This document shows, in pieces, positions 56,200 through 64,000 of a stretch of DNA of 64,000 nt. The stretch is from NCBI RefSeq assembly GCF_000020785.1, contig NC_011126.1:806001-870000 (forward strand), given 5' to 3'. This stretch comes from Hydrogenobaculum sp. Y04AAS1 (GTDB taxonomy: Bacteria > Aquificota > Aquificia > Aquificales > Aquificaceae). The notes beneath the pieces are model-generated. The model had not been told where the DNA came from and did no database searches. It worked only from the letters and a program-made list of their open reading frames with translations. A program made the position numbers and the translations under genes. The stretch's first letter is position 1. Every line of letters starts with the position of its first letter.

Positions 56200-56356
56200 T
56201 CAATAATAAAATCAATAATAAAACTATTAAACCTCATATAAAAATTATCAACTTATAACAACAATCTATAATATAATAAAGAACTCTTATAAGCTTAAAC
56301 TATTCGTTTGTTATATCTTATTTATATAGCTTTAGATTGTTTTGGAGGTTTAATAT
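56200..56356 (+). promoter_or_regulatory. AT-rich leader before the molybdoenzyme operon
   Basis: This is the longest AT-rich non-coding stretch. It contains the 12-base direct repeat TCAATAATAAAA twice (56200-56223) and TATAAT hexamers at 56267 and 56272, and ends in GGAGG before ATG 56357. The 5' leader would be about 80 bases, unlike the leaderless genes. Specific regulator sites were not identified. Confidence 0.4.
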
Positions 56357-57196
56357 ATGGATAGAAGAGGTTTTCTCAAGGCCATAGGCACCGCTATTGG
56401 CGTTGTAGCATCTAAAAAAGCCGCAGAAGCTATGGAAATACCTCATATGCTTACAATACCAGGAAGAGAGGAAAACAATCCTCAGTGGGTAGGCCAAAAA
56501 GGCAAAAAATTTGCTATGGTTATGGACCTAAGGAAATGCATAGGATGCCAAGCTTGCGCATCTGCTTGTGTTATAGAAAACGATGTGCCTACAGACCAAT
56601 ACAGAACATACGTACCTGAATATGAAGTTGGCACTTTCCCAACTGTAAGAAAGGTGTTTTTACCTCAGCTTTGCAATCACTGCGAAAACCCCCCTTGCGT
56701 TCCGGTATGTCCAACCGGTGCCACTTACAAAAGACAAGATGGTATAGTGGTAGTTGACAACACTATATGCTGGGGCTGTGGATACTGTGTAAACGCTTGC
56801 CCTTACGATAAAAGATTTATGAACGACAGGTACCATGTGGCAGACAAGTGTACTTTTTGCGCTCACAGGGTAGATAACGGCATGTTACCAGCTTGCGTAG
56901 AATCGTGCGTAGGCGGAGCGAGAATATTTGGAGATTTAAACGATCCAAACAGTGAAGTTTCAAGGCTTATAAGAACATATCCGGTAAACGTTTTAAGACC
57001 TGAGCAAGGCACTATACCAAACGTATTTTACATAAACCTCTACGGAGAGCTTCAAGATACACCGCCCACTAACTTTGAGAGCTTGGATGACCTTGCCAGA
57101 GAATATTACAAAATAAAATCTGAAGAGTCCGAGTGGATGATTTTAAAGCCACTTCAAGATATAGTAAATGTGGAGGATTATAAACATGATGCTTGA
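56357..57196 (+). CDS. Molybdoenzyme 4Fe-4S electron-transfer subunit (PsrB/TtrB-like) with Tat signal
   Basis: The 279-residue protein starts with a twin-arginine signal (MDRRGFLKAIGTAIGVVASK), so it is exported folded. Four clusters are coordinated by CIGCQACASACV, LCNHCENPPCVPVC, CWGCGYCVNACPY and KCTFCAHRVDNGMLPACVESC. This is the layout of NrfC/PsrB/TtrB. It passes electrons between the membrane subunit and the catalytic subunit. It overlaps the NrfD-like gene by 11 bases. Confidence 0.92.
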   Translation: MDRRGFLKAIGTAIGVVASKKAAEAMEIPHMLTIPGREENNPQWVGQKGKKFAMVMDLRKCIGCQACASACVIENDVPTDQYRTYVPEYEVGTFPTVRKVFLPQLCNHCENPPCVPVCPTGATYKRQDGIVVVDNTICWGCGYCVNACPYDKRFMNDRYHVADKCTFCAHRVDNGMLPACVESCVGGARIFGDLNDPNSEVSRLIRTYPVNVLRPEQGTIPNVFYINLYGELQDTPPTNFESLDDLAREYYKIKSEESEWMILKPLQDIVNVEDYKHDA

Positions 57197-58370
57197 TACT
57201 TACCATGAGATTTTGGTGTTTGCATCTTCTATAACCCCTTCAAGACCTTGGGGTGTAAATATACCAAACTATTTTTGGACAGGTGGTATAAGTGTAGGGG
57301 CTTTCTTTATATACAGTCTTTACACGGTGTTTGGTATAGAAAAATTTAAAAGATTGGCAAGCATGTGCCTTTTAATAGCATTTTCTTTTATAGCCATAGC
57401 TCCTCTAAACTTAGTAGACGATCTAAAACAACCAGGTAGAATGATCCACGTATTTTTATACGGATGGTCTCACTTCCCAACATCTCCCATGAAGTGGGGT
57501 GTTATATTGTTAACCACTTATACGATACTTACTTTGCTTAGCTTGGTAGCTTACTATAGACCGTTTTTTGTAAGCTTATACAATAGTGTTGAAGACAATA
57601 GGTTGAAGCTAGTTTTTAAGCTTCTAACGCTAAATAGATTAGAATTAACAGAAGAAGCAATCAAAAAAGATAGAAAGATATTGTTTTATCTTGGTGCAAT
57701 AGGTCTTTTGTTTGGTATAGGTGTTGAATTTTATACAGGTTATATTGTAGGAATATTAGTGGCTTTCCCACTCGTACATTTTCCAGCGTTACCCCTTGTT
57801 ATGCTCACATCCGCTTTAGCGTCTGGTTCTGGGTTTGTATTGTTTTTTTATCCTATATATCAAAAGCTTATGGGTAAAGAAATAGATAGAGACGATATAG
57901 CCGCAGTAGCTAATATAATGGCTTGGGCCATTGTAGGTGAATTAATTCTGGATCTATTCTGGTACTCTTTTGGTCTTGCTTTTAGTGGTATTACAAAATA
58001 CTTTATGAGAGCTTACTTTAAAGAAGACCTTGTTGGTATACTTGTATTTGATTTAGGGCTATTTTTGTTTGTGCCTATGATTTTGGCTTTTAGTAGATTT
58101 AAAAAATCTGCTTTCTTCATGTTTATAGCTGGTGCTTTGGCAGCTTTTGGAGCTTGGTATTTCAAATACAGCCTTGTAATAGGTGGGCAAAGTTTTCCAA
58201 AGATAATAGGCGGTTTTCTCACCTATACAATGCCAATATTTGGACATAATAGCTTACAATCTTTGATAGCAAACTGGGCTGGTATAATAGGGCTTTTGGC
58301 AGCTACTATAGCTTTGTTACCACATACCGATGATCTTTACAAAGGTTTTGGCAAGGAGGTTAAAGGATGA
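57186..58370 (+). CDS. NrfD/PsrC-type membrane quinone-binding subunit
   Basis: The 394-residue protein has about nine to ten helices and matches the polysulfide-reductase NrfD family: PSRPWGVNIPNYFWTGGISV near the N-terminus, LDLDDLKQPGR-like (NLVDDLKQPGRMIHVFLYG), SHFPTSPMKWGV. This subunit exchanges electrons with the quinone pool. The start at ATG 57186 (MMLDTYHEIL) is supported by GGAGG 10-14 bases upstream; the frame opens at 57168. Confidence 0.9.
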   Translation: MMLDTYHEILVFASSITPSRPWGVNIPNYFWTGGISVGAFFIYSLYTVFGIEKFKRLASMCLLIAFSFIAIAPLNLVDDLKQPGRMIHVFLYGWSHFPTSPMKWGVILLTTYTILTLLSLVAYYRPFFVSLYNSVEDNRLKLVFKLLTLNRLELTEEAIKKDRKILFYLGAIGLLFGIGVEFYTGYIVGILVAFPLVHFPALPLVMLTSALASGSGFVLFFYPIYQKLMGKEIDRDDIAAVANIMAWAIVGELILDLFWYSFGLAFSGITKYFMRAYFKEDLVGILVFDLGLFLFVPMILAFSRFKKSAFFMFIAGALAAFGAWYFKYSLVIGGQSFPKIIGGFLTYTMPIFGHNSLQSLIANWAGIIGLLAATIALLPHTDDLYKGFGKEVKG

Positions 58371-61300
58371 ATACTACTCGTAGAAAGTTTCTTCTTGGTG
58401 TCTCAGCCGCCGGCCTTGGTACGATGGCTTTAGGATATTTAAAAACATTTAAATACCTTTTTACATTTGGAAGAAGAGGTCCAAAACCAAGATTTCCTAT
58501 ATACGGTAACGTACATTTACCAGAATTGTTAAAAGCCAAAACCCCAACAAACGAAAATGGCAACTACATTGTGAACAAAGATTATTATTATGCCAATACC
58601 GTTTGTATAGGCTGCACTACCCAATGTGGAGTACGTATTAAGGTTGACAAAAAAACTGGTAAAGTGGTGAGGGTATTTGGAAATCCTTACAACTTGCTTT
58701 CATCAGACCCATGGCTTGATTACGATAAGCCTGTAAAAGAGAGTATTTTTTGGGTATCTGGTATAAATGAATCTGGCCTCACAAACCGCTCTACGGTTTG
58801 CGCCAGGGGCAATGTGGTATTTGACAAGCTTTACACTAGATACAGAGTTACAAAACCACTTAAAAGAGTAGGACCAAGAGGTTCTCACAAATGGGTAGAG
58901 ATAGAGCCAGAACAGCTTATCCAAGAGATTGTAAACGGTGGTAATTTGTTCGGTGAAGGTTTTGTGGAAGGTCTTAAAAGCATCAGAGACATAAATACGC
59001 CTATAGACCCCAACAACCCAGAATACGGTCCAAAATCAAATCAACTTGGTGTACTTGGTACCAACGACGATGGAAGAAAAACCTTTATAGTCCATAGATT
59101 TGTCAAAGCTTTTGGTACAGTAAACTTTTCCGGACATACTTCTATGTGCGGTCTTGCAATGAGGATAGGTCAGGCAGCTTATTTTGGCGATTTTAAAAAA
59201 CTCCCTCACGCCAAACCAGATTTTGACAACACAGAGTATATACTATCTATAGGCACAGCACCAGCTCAGGCAGGAAACCCCTTCAAACGTCAAGGTAAAC
59301 TTTTAGCCAGGGCTAGAACCGAAGGACCTTTAAAAAAGATAGTGGTGGTAACCCCAACCGCGGTAAATACCGATAATATGTCAATAGGTGCAAAATACGA
59401 ATGGGTACCTATTTATCCGGGTCAAGACTTGGCTTTTGTAATGGGGCTTTTTAGATATATTATTGAAAACAACCTTTATAACGCTCCATATCTATCTATA
59501 CCAAGCGAAGAAGCCATGAAAGCTGCTAACGAAGTAAGTTATACCAATGCCACGCATCTCGTTATCCAAGACGAAGGAGAAGACTACGGTAAAATACTAA
59601 GAGATCAAAATGGTGATCCATACGTCATGGACGCTGCCACAAACTCCCTACAAAACGCCAAAAACGTAAGAACTGGAGTTTTGTTTGTAAATCAGCAAGT
59701 AAGTTTAAATGGAAAAACCTATCATGTAAAAAGTGCTTTTGAGCTTTTAAAAGAAGCGGCTTTTGAATATTCGTTAGATGAGTATTCTCAAATGTGCGGT
59801 GTACCAAAAGAAACCATCGTAAGAATAGCTAAAGAGTTTACCTCTTATGGTAGAAAAGCCACTACAGATATACACGGCGGGGCTATGAACACCGTTGGTA
59901 TGTACACCGCTTACGCTGTGGCTATGCTTGGAGCTATGGTAGGCAATATGAACTACAAAGGTGGTATGGCTGTAAAAGGTGGGGCCTACGACGCTTACAA
60001 GGGTCCTGTTTACGATCTTCTTGATTACGATGGAAAGGTAAAAACCCACGGAGTCAGAATAGATAGAGCTGGCTTTAAGTATCAAGATACTACAGAATAT
60101 AAAAATAAAAAAGCTCAAGGATTAAATCCATACCCTGCAAAAGACAAATGGTATCCATTCTCAAATGCCATTGAATCTGATTGGATAGCCTCGTCTGCTC
60201 ATGGATACCCATATCCTTTAAAAGCTCTTATAACAGTAAACTCAAACCCAGCTTACGCTCAAAGTGGCTTTTCAAATGTTATAGAATATCTGAAAGATCC
60301 GAAAAAGATACCTCTTTTTATAGCCATAGACCCATTTATAAATGAAACAAGCACATACGCAGATTATATTGTACCAGATAACGTGTTGTACGAAGAATGG
60401 GGTGCCATGGCTCCTTGGGGTGCTTATCTTACAAAAATAACCACCATAAGATATCCCGCTATAGAGAGTCCGAATGCAAAGTTTCAAAACGGTGAAGCTG
60501 TTTACGCCGAGAGCTTTTTTATAGAACTTGGCAAAGCTCTAAACCTACCAGGTTTTGGAGACAACGCTATAAAAGGAAAAGACGGCAAAACATATCCTTT
60601 ACATAGGCCTCATGATTTTTATTTAAGAGCTTTTGAGAACTTAGCTATGCAAGATACACCTGTACCAGACGCTACAGATGAAGATATAGAATTAGCGGGT
60701 CTTACAAACTGGGTACCTCTTCTAAAATCCATAAACGGCAACAATTGGCGAAAAGTAGCCACAATCATGAGTAGAGGCGGCAGATATGCACCTTATGATA
60801 CAGCATATGACGGTATGTATGTAAATCATAAATACAAGAAAATACTAAATATTTATAACGAAGAACTAGGAAACACTAAAGATGCCATCACAGGCGAATA
60901 TTATCATGGAGTACCAAAGTATATAGAAGGACCAATATGTGCGGATGGTTCAAGCTTATGGACAAAAGTTGATAGAAACCAATACTCTCTTATAGCCTTT
61001 GGTTATAAATCAAACGTGTTATCATCACCAAACGCCTCTTCTGATAAGCTAAGGGATATAAAACTTTCTACCTACATAGATATAAATTCTAAAACCGCCA
61101 AAGAGTTTGGTATAAAGTATGGTGATTTGGTAAAAGTCTCAAATCCCTTTGGCCAATACATAATAGGTATAGTTAGAGTAAAAGAGGGCATAACACCAGG
61201 TACAATAGGTATAGAACATGGCCTTGGAAGGTTGGCAGAAGGCGCAGATACTATATACATAAACAATAAAAAACTACCGGCTATACCGCTACGCCAAACC

Positions 61301-61435
61301 GGAGTTAATATAAATATGATTGGCATTCAAGATCCGGTACGTCCAAAAGGACATGTACTCACAGATTTTGTCACCGGAGCTACCGCAAGAAACACCATAC
61401 CTGTAAAGATAGAAAAGATAAGAAGTTTAGCCTAA
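58367..61435 (+). CDS. Molybdopterin oxidoreductase catalytic subunit (sulfur/tetrathionate/arsenate reductase type) with Tat signal
   Basis: This 1022-residue CISM-family catalytic subunit carries a Tat signal (NTTRRKFLLGVSAAGLG). The 4Fe-4S motif is CIGCTTQCGVRIKV (Cys-x2-Cys-x3-Cys) near residue 78 with the fourth Cys in TVCARGN near 146. A metal-site region is GHTSMCGLAMRIGQAAYFGD near residue 258, with Cys262 a candidate molybdenum ligand. The size of about 115 kDa fits TtrA, sulfur reductase SreA and ArrA-like enzymes more than PsrA (about 85 kDa). The exact substrate cannot be read; sulfur compounds are most plausible. No TorD-type chaperone gene is next to it. Confidence 0.85.
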   Translation: MNTTRRKFLLGVSAAGLGTMALGYLKTFKYLFTFGRRGPKPRFPIYGNVHLPELLKAKTPTNENGNYIVNKDYYYANTVCIGCTTQCGVRIKVDKKTGKVVRVFGNPYNLLSSDPWLDYDKPVKESIFWVSGINESGLTNRSTVCARGNVVFDKLYTRYRVTKPLKRVGPRGSHKWVEIEPEQLIQEIVNGGNLFGEGFVEGLKSIRDINTPIDPNNPEYGPKSNQLGVLGTNDDGRKTFIVHRFVKAFGTVNFSGHTSMCGLAMRIGQAAYFGDFKKLPHAKPDFDNTEYILSIGTAPAQAGNPFKRQGKLLARARTEGPLKKIVVVTPTAVNTDNMSIGAKYEWVPIYPGQDLAFVMGLFRYIIENNLYNAPYLSIPSEEAMKAANEVSYTNATHLVIQDEGEDYGKILRDQNGDPYVMDAATNSLQNAKNVRTGVLFVNQQVSLNGKTYHVKSAFELLKEAAFEYSLDEYSQMCGVPKETIVRIAKEFTSYGRKATTDIHGGAMNTVGMYTAYAVAMLGAMVGNMNYKGGMAVKGGAYDAYKGPVYDLLDYDGKVKTHGVRIDRAGFKYQDTTEYKNKKAQGLNPYPAKDKWYPFSNAIESDWIASSAHGYPYPLKALITVNSNPAYAQSGFSNVIEYLKDPKKIPLFIAIDPFINETSTYADYIVPDNVLYEEWGAMAPWGAYLTKITTIRYPAIESPNAKFQNGEAVYAESFFIELGKALNLPGFGDNAIKGKDGKTYPLHRPHDFYLRAFENLAMQDTPVPDATDEDIELAGLTNWVPLLKSINGNNWRKVATIMSRGGRYAPYDTAYDGMYVNHKYKKILNIYNEELGNTKDAITGEYYHGVPKYIEGPICADGSSLWTKVDRNQYSLIAFGYKSNVLSSPNASSDKLRDIKLSTYIDINSKTAKEFGIKYGDLVKVSNPFGQYIIGIVRVKEGITPGTIGIEHGLGRLAEGADTIYINNKKLPAIPLRQTGVNINMIGIQDPVRPKGHVLTDFVTGATARNTIPVKIEKIRSLA

Positions 61436-61466
61436 AGTTTTAAAGATGTGGAAACGGAGGGAGGGT

Positions 61467-62171
61467 TTATTTATACAAACTTGATAATTTTAATAAAAGC
61501 CTAAAAACGTTGGTGTTGTATCTCATGTGAAGTCTTTTTAGATTGTAAAGGTTATCACCTCTTTTTATATGACCAGAATCCACGCTAAAAGCTAACTTAT
61601 ATCCAGCCTCTTTCACAGCATCCATTATCCTTTCATCGTAATCCCCGTATGGATAGCAAAAAGTTTTTATCTCTACGTCAAGCTTATCTTCTAGTATTTT
61701 TTTAGATAGCTCTACTTCTTGTTTTAGGCTTTTAGTATCAAGATGAGTAAGAGGCATATGAGTGATCGTATGAGAACCAATCTCAAAACCCTCTTTTAGG
61801 GCAGACTTTATATCTTCCCACGAGGCTATCGGTTTTTTGACATTTAATCTATCTGCATCCCATTTGTTGTATTCCCCTACAAGACCAACCGGCACAAATA
61901 CAATCGCTTTAAAATCATATTTTTTAAGTATAGGTAAGGCGTTTTCAAAAATATCTTTGTAAGCATCATCAAAGGTTATACATACGTTTTTCTTTAAATC
62001 TTTACCTTTTACAAAATCTACAATTTCATCGGAAGTGATACTTTTAAAACCTAAAACTTTTAAGATTTTAATTTGTTTTTCAAAAAGCCTTGGGTTTGTA
62101 TACAAGCTTTTCAGCAAAGCTTCCTTTGGTGGTATTCCTACGCTGTGATACATCAACGCTTTTATACTCAT
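61467..62171 (-). CDS. Polysaccharide deacetylase (NodB family)
   Basis: The 234-residue protein removes acetyl groups from N-acetylglucosamine-like sugars. NodB motifs are KNVCITFDDAYKDIFENALP with the catalytic Asp pair, EIGSHTITHMPLTHLD with the metal His pair, and TFCYPYGDYDERIM. The frame extends to 62327, but MSIKALMYHSVG at 62171 is the family N-terminus and overlaps the TauE-like stop (ATGA). No signal peptide is visible. Confidence 0.88.
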   Translation of the reverse strand: MSIKALMYHSVGIPPKEALLKSLYTNPRLFEKQIKILKVLGFKSITSDEIVDFVKGKDLKKNVCITFDDAYKDIFENALPILKKYDFKAIVFVPVGLVGEYNKWDADRLNVKKPIASWEDIKSALKEGFEIGSHTITHMPLTHLDTKSLKQEVELSKKILEDKLDVEIKTFCYPYGDYDERIMDAVKEAGYKLAFSVDSGHIKRGDNLYNLKRLHMRYNTNVFRLLLKLSSLYK

Positions 62172-62908
62172 ATAATATATATCTTTAAAAAGTAATATAT
62201 TGCCAAAAAATACCCTACTATATTTATGAAAAGCCTGATATACTTTCTCTCTATTTTTTGAGATATCAAAGAAGACATCAATCCACCAACGGCAAAGCCT
62301 ATCATCATAAGTATAGCATAGTGCCATTCTACTTTCCCGTATGCAATAAACAAAAACGCAGCGCTTAAGTTTATCAAAAAAGCCAACGTATTTTTTATCG
62401 TATTTGCTATATGTATATCATCAATGCCAATAGCTGTAATACTTCCAAGCATCACTATACCCATACCGGCACCAAAGTATCCGCCGTAAATAGCAGTTAT
62501 AAGCTGTATTAAAAATACGTATCTAGCTTTTATACGAGAAGTAAATCTTGATATTTTTGGCCCAAAACTAAACAATATCGCAGCAAACAGTATAAGAAAA
62601 GGGACTATGAAGTTAAAAGTTTTTTGAGGTGTATACAAAAGCAAAAAACCACCCAATATACCACCTATCAAAGACGGTATGAAAAGCTTTTTGATATTAG
62701 GCAAGGCATCTTTAAAATAGCTTTTATAACCTATCGCTCCAAGCAGTGAACCAGTCCACAGAGCAACGGTGTTTGTTGTGTTTGATAGCTTTGAAGATAA
62801 GCCAAGTTCTATAAGCGTAGGAAAGCTTATTAAAGTACCCCCACCTGCTACAGCATTGATACCACCGGCAAACAAAGATGAAAAAAATGCTAAAGCGTAA
62901 TGTATCAT
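62168..62908 (-). CDS. TauE/SafE (DUF81) sulfite exporter family protein
   Basis: The 246-residue protein has seven to eight helices and the family start FFSSLFAGGINAVAGGGTLI followed by SFPTLIELGL and a mirrored half with GYFGAGMGIVMLGSI. The family exports sulfite or sulfonates; the ligand is not known here. It is between the deacetylase (4-base overlap) and the APC permease (4-base overlap). Confidence 0.88.
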   Translation of the reverse strand: MIHYALAFFSSLFAGGINAVAGGGTLISFPTLIELGLSSKLSNTTNTVALWTGSLLGAIGYKSYFKDALPNIKKLFIPSLIGGILGGFLLLYTPQKTFNFIVPFLILFAAILFSFGPKISRFTSRIKARYVFLIQLITAIYGGYFGAGMGIVMLGSITAIGIDDIHIANTIKNTLAFLINLSAAFLFIAYGKVEWHYAILMMIGFAVGGLMSSLISQKIERKYIRLFINIVGYFLAIYYFLKIYII

Positions 62909-64000
62909 TTTTTCGGTTTATAAGTACCGGCTCTATATTCTATAAAAAAGTTCCAATTTGGAAATTGTTTTGGCAATTGTAATATGTTGTATACCATAAC
63001 GCCTGTAAATATACGCTCAAACCAAGAAGACAAAGGCCATCCAAAATGTATGTTGAAAACTTTATCTTTATACTGATTGTTTATATCCTCTAAAAGTTTT
63101 TTAGAGCTATAGCCTATCCCCCAAAAAGCATTTACTGGCAATATAAAATGGCTTTTAAAAAGTTTTTTAGGTGGCCTTTTTTGTCTCAGAAAGAAAAATG
63201 TTATATATATCATATTTTCACCTATCTCGTATACATTTTCAGAAGGTCTTCTAAAATATATATGAATTGGCTTATCTTTCGACAAAGAACCTATATAATC
63301 TAATACATCAGCATATTTATCTATCTGGGCCATCTTTTCTTCTTCTTCGGTGGTTTTAATACGAGTTACAATATTTCCAGCTATGATGAAAAATAACACC
63401 ACAGACGTCCACATAAGAGTACCGTAAGGCTTGTGAATGACTATATAAATAAATGTTGATAAAAACACTATAAATAGTATTAAATTTCTAAATATACCAG
63501 TTCTGTATTCTTTGGTTTGTGCGCTTCCTCTTATAACTTTATAAAGTATTATAGTACCTGTGTTTATAACAAACGTTGCTATAAGCCCTATGGCGTACAT
63601 ATCGGCAACTATATCTTGGTTTCCCTGAGTGATTAGCACTATAAATGAGAAAAATACGCTCATAAAGATTATGATGCGGTGATGAGCGTGAAACTTGTTG
63701 GTGGTAGATATCCAATAAGCTTTATGATTATCAGCCATTGTAGATATTAATTCTGTAGCACCTACCAAGGCAGTATTTACAGCAAAAGCAAGGGTCAAGG
63801 AAGCAAGTATAACAACCGCTATAGCCATTATATTTGTTCCCACTAGTTTAGAGTAGTAAGTTATAAGATCATCCACATGATCCAATGGATTTTCTACCTT
63901 TGCCAAAGCTAATGTGCCTATTAAAGGTGTAAATATCCCTACTGTTAACCCAAGCATAATATAAGCTTTATATATAGTTTTCCAATTTTCCACCAACTTG
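62905..64000 (-). CDS. APC-superfamily amino acid permease-like protein (partial, 5' end outside window)
   Basis: The frame remains open to the right edge, so the N-terminus is missing. About 363 residues remain with six or more helices (LGLTVGIFTPLIGTLALA, IMAIAVVILASLTLAFAVN, and others) and a soluble C-terminal part of about 140 residues. ATELISTMADNHKAYWIST and GLIATFVINTGTIILYKVI are typical of amino acid-polyamine-cation permeases. The substrate is unknown. A TTG at 63996 could serve as a start but would truncate the fold, so I treat it as partial. Confidence 0.72.
   Translation of the reverse strand, partial: KLVENWKTIYKAYIMLGLTVGIFTPLIGTLALAKVENPLDHVDDLITYYSKLVGTNIMAIAVVILASLTLAFAVNTALVGATELISTMADNHKAYWISTTNKFHAHHRIIIFMSVFFSFIVLITQGNQDIVADMYAIGLIATFVINTGTIILYKVIRGSAQTKEYRTGIFRNLILFIVFLSTFIYIVIHKPYGTLMWTSVVLFFIIAGNIVTRIKTTEEEEKMAQIDKYADVLDYIGSLSKDKPIHIYFRRPSENVYEIGENMIYITFFFLRQKRPPKKLFKSHFILPVNAFWGIGYSSKKLLEDINNQYKDKVFNIHFGWPLSSWFERIFTGVMVYNILQLPKQFPNWNFFIEYRAGTYKPKK

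Noticed and set aside
56134-56356. Possible tRNA or small RNA in the longest AT-rich gap
   Set aside because: Apart from the terminator, no cloverleaf or G/C-rich structure is visible; bases are almost all A and T.

Overview
This 64 kb window is a gene-dense, AT-rich bacterial chromosome segment. I found no prophage, insertion sequence, CRISPR array, tRNA or rRNA, and no stretch longer than about 220 bases lacks a gene or RNA. Several traits point to a Gram-negative thermophile of the Aquificota, most like a low-GC member such as Hydrogenobaculum. These are an archaeal-type 3-dehydroquinate synthase, a histone-deacetylase-like protein, an F0 c subunit with a signal peptide, a universal-stress-like gene inside the atpB/atpE cluster, a cellular RusA resolvase, and rpmH followed directly by yidD and yidC with no rnpA. 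The genus is an inference from gene content and composition, not a computed match.

Layout. 1-2939 (minus): partial rsmH, an HDAC-like amidohydrolase, rph and a BioH-like hydrolase. 3049-5102: groES-groEL with a consensus promoter and a terminator. 5074-7705 (minus): an ArnT-like glycosyltransferase and a dGTPase. 7761-9789: hisIE, an IscA-type protein and a putative outer-membrane protein. 9798-11157: divergent MidA methyltransferase and acetyltransferase. 11171-13622 (minus): the flagellar-filament genes flaG-fliD-fliS and a small partner, followed by rusA. 14136-20319: pheT, a 6S RNA, the 5-formyl-THF cyclo-ligase gene, rny and hemN. 20374-25075: atpB, a Usp-like gene, atpE, rpmH, yidD, yidC and a PpiD-like chaperone. 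25093-30899: DHQ synthase II, rpe, an aminotransferase, speE, a glycosyltransferase and nth. 30832-32479 (minus): a sodium:solute symporter with its small DUF3311-type partner. 32538-37963: hisD, a lipoprotein, folD, ligA and a coiled-coil protein. 37960-40848 (minus): a DsrE-like protein, then a DUF3501-type protein, a GlpC/HdrD-like Fe-S protein and a rubrerythrin lacking rubredoxin. 40996-48622: a lipoprotein, a membrane protein, three pseudopilins, a SPOR protein, an amidase, a HerA-like ATPase and a PilT/GspE-like ATPase. 48632-53642: a double glycosyltransferase, a glycine-rich surface protein and a repeat-containing coiled-coil nuclease-like protein. 53714-56133: a polyprenyl synthase, a CNNM/CorC protein and a DUF2892 protein. 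56357-61435: a three-subunit molybdoenzyme of the polysulfide/tetrathionate reductase type. 61467-64000 (minus): a polysaccharide deacetylase, a TauE-type transporter and a partial APC permease.

The most unusual signal is regulatory. At least 17 genes that open transcription units carry a TATAAT-like hexamer 6-8 bases before the start codon and no Shine-Dalgarno sequence, which predicts leaderless mRNAs. Genes inside operons keep GGAGG-type sites. Two divergent gene pairs have exactly 16 bp between start codons, filled by overlapping back-to-back -10 elements. A third pair shares the palindromic -10 ATTATAAT. Other items worth attention are the 6S RNA, two competing hairpins before rpmH, the glycine-rich protein with a pilin-like N-terminus, and the HerA-like ATPase with an irregular Walker A motif.
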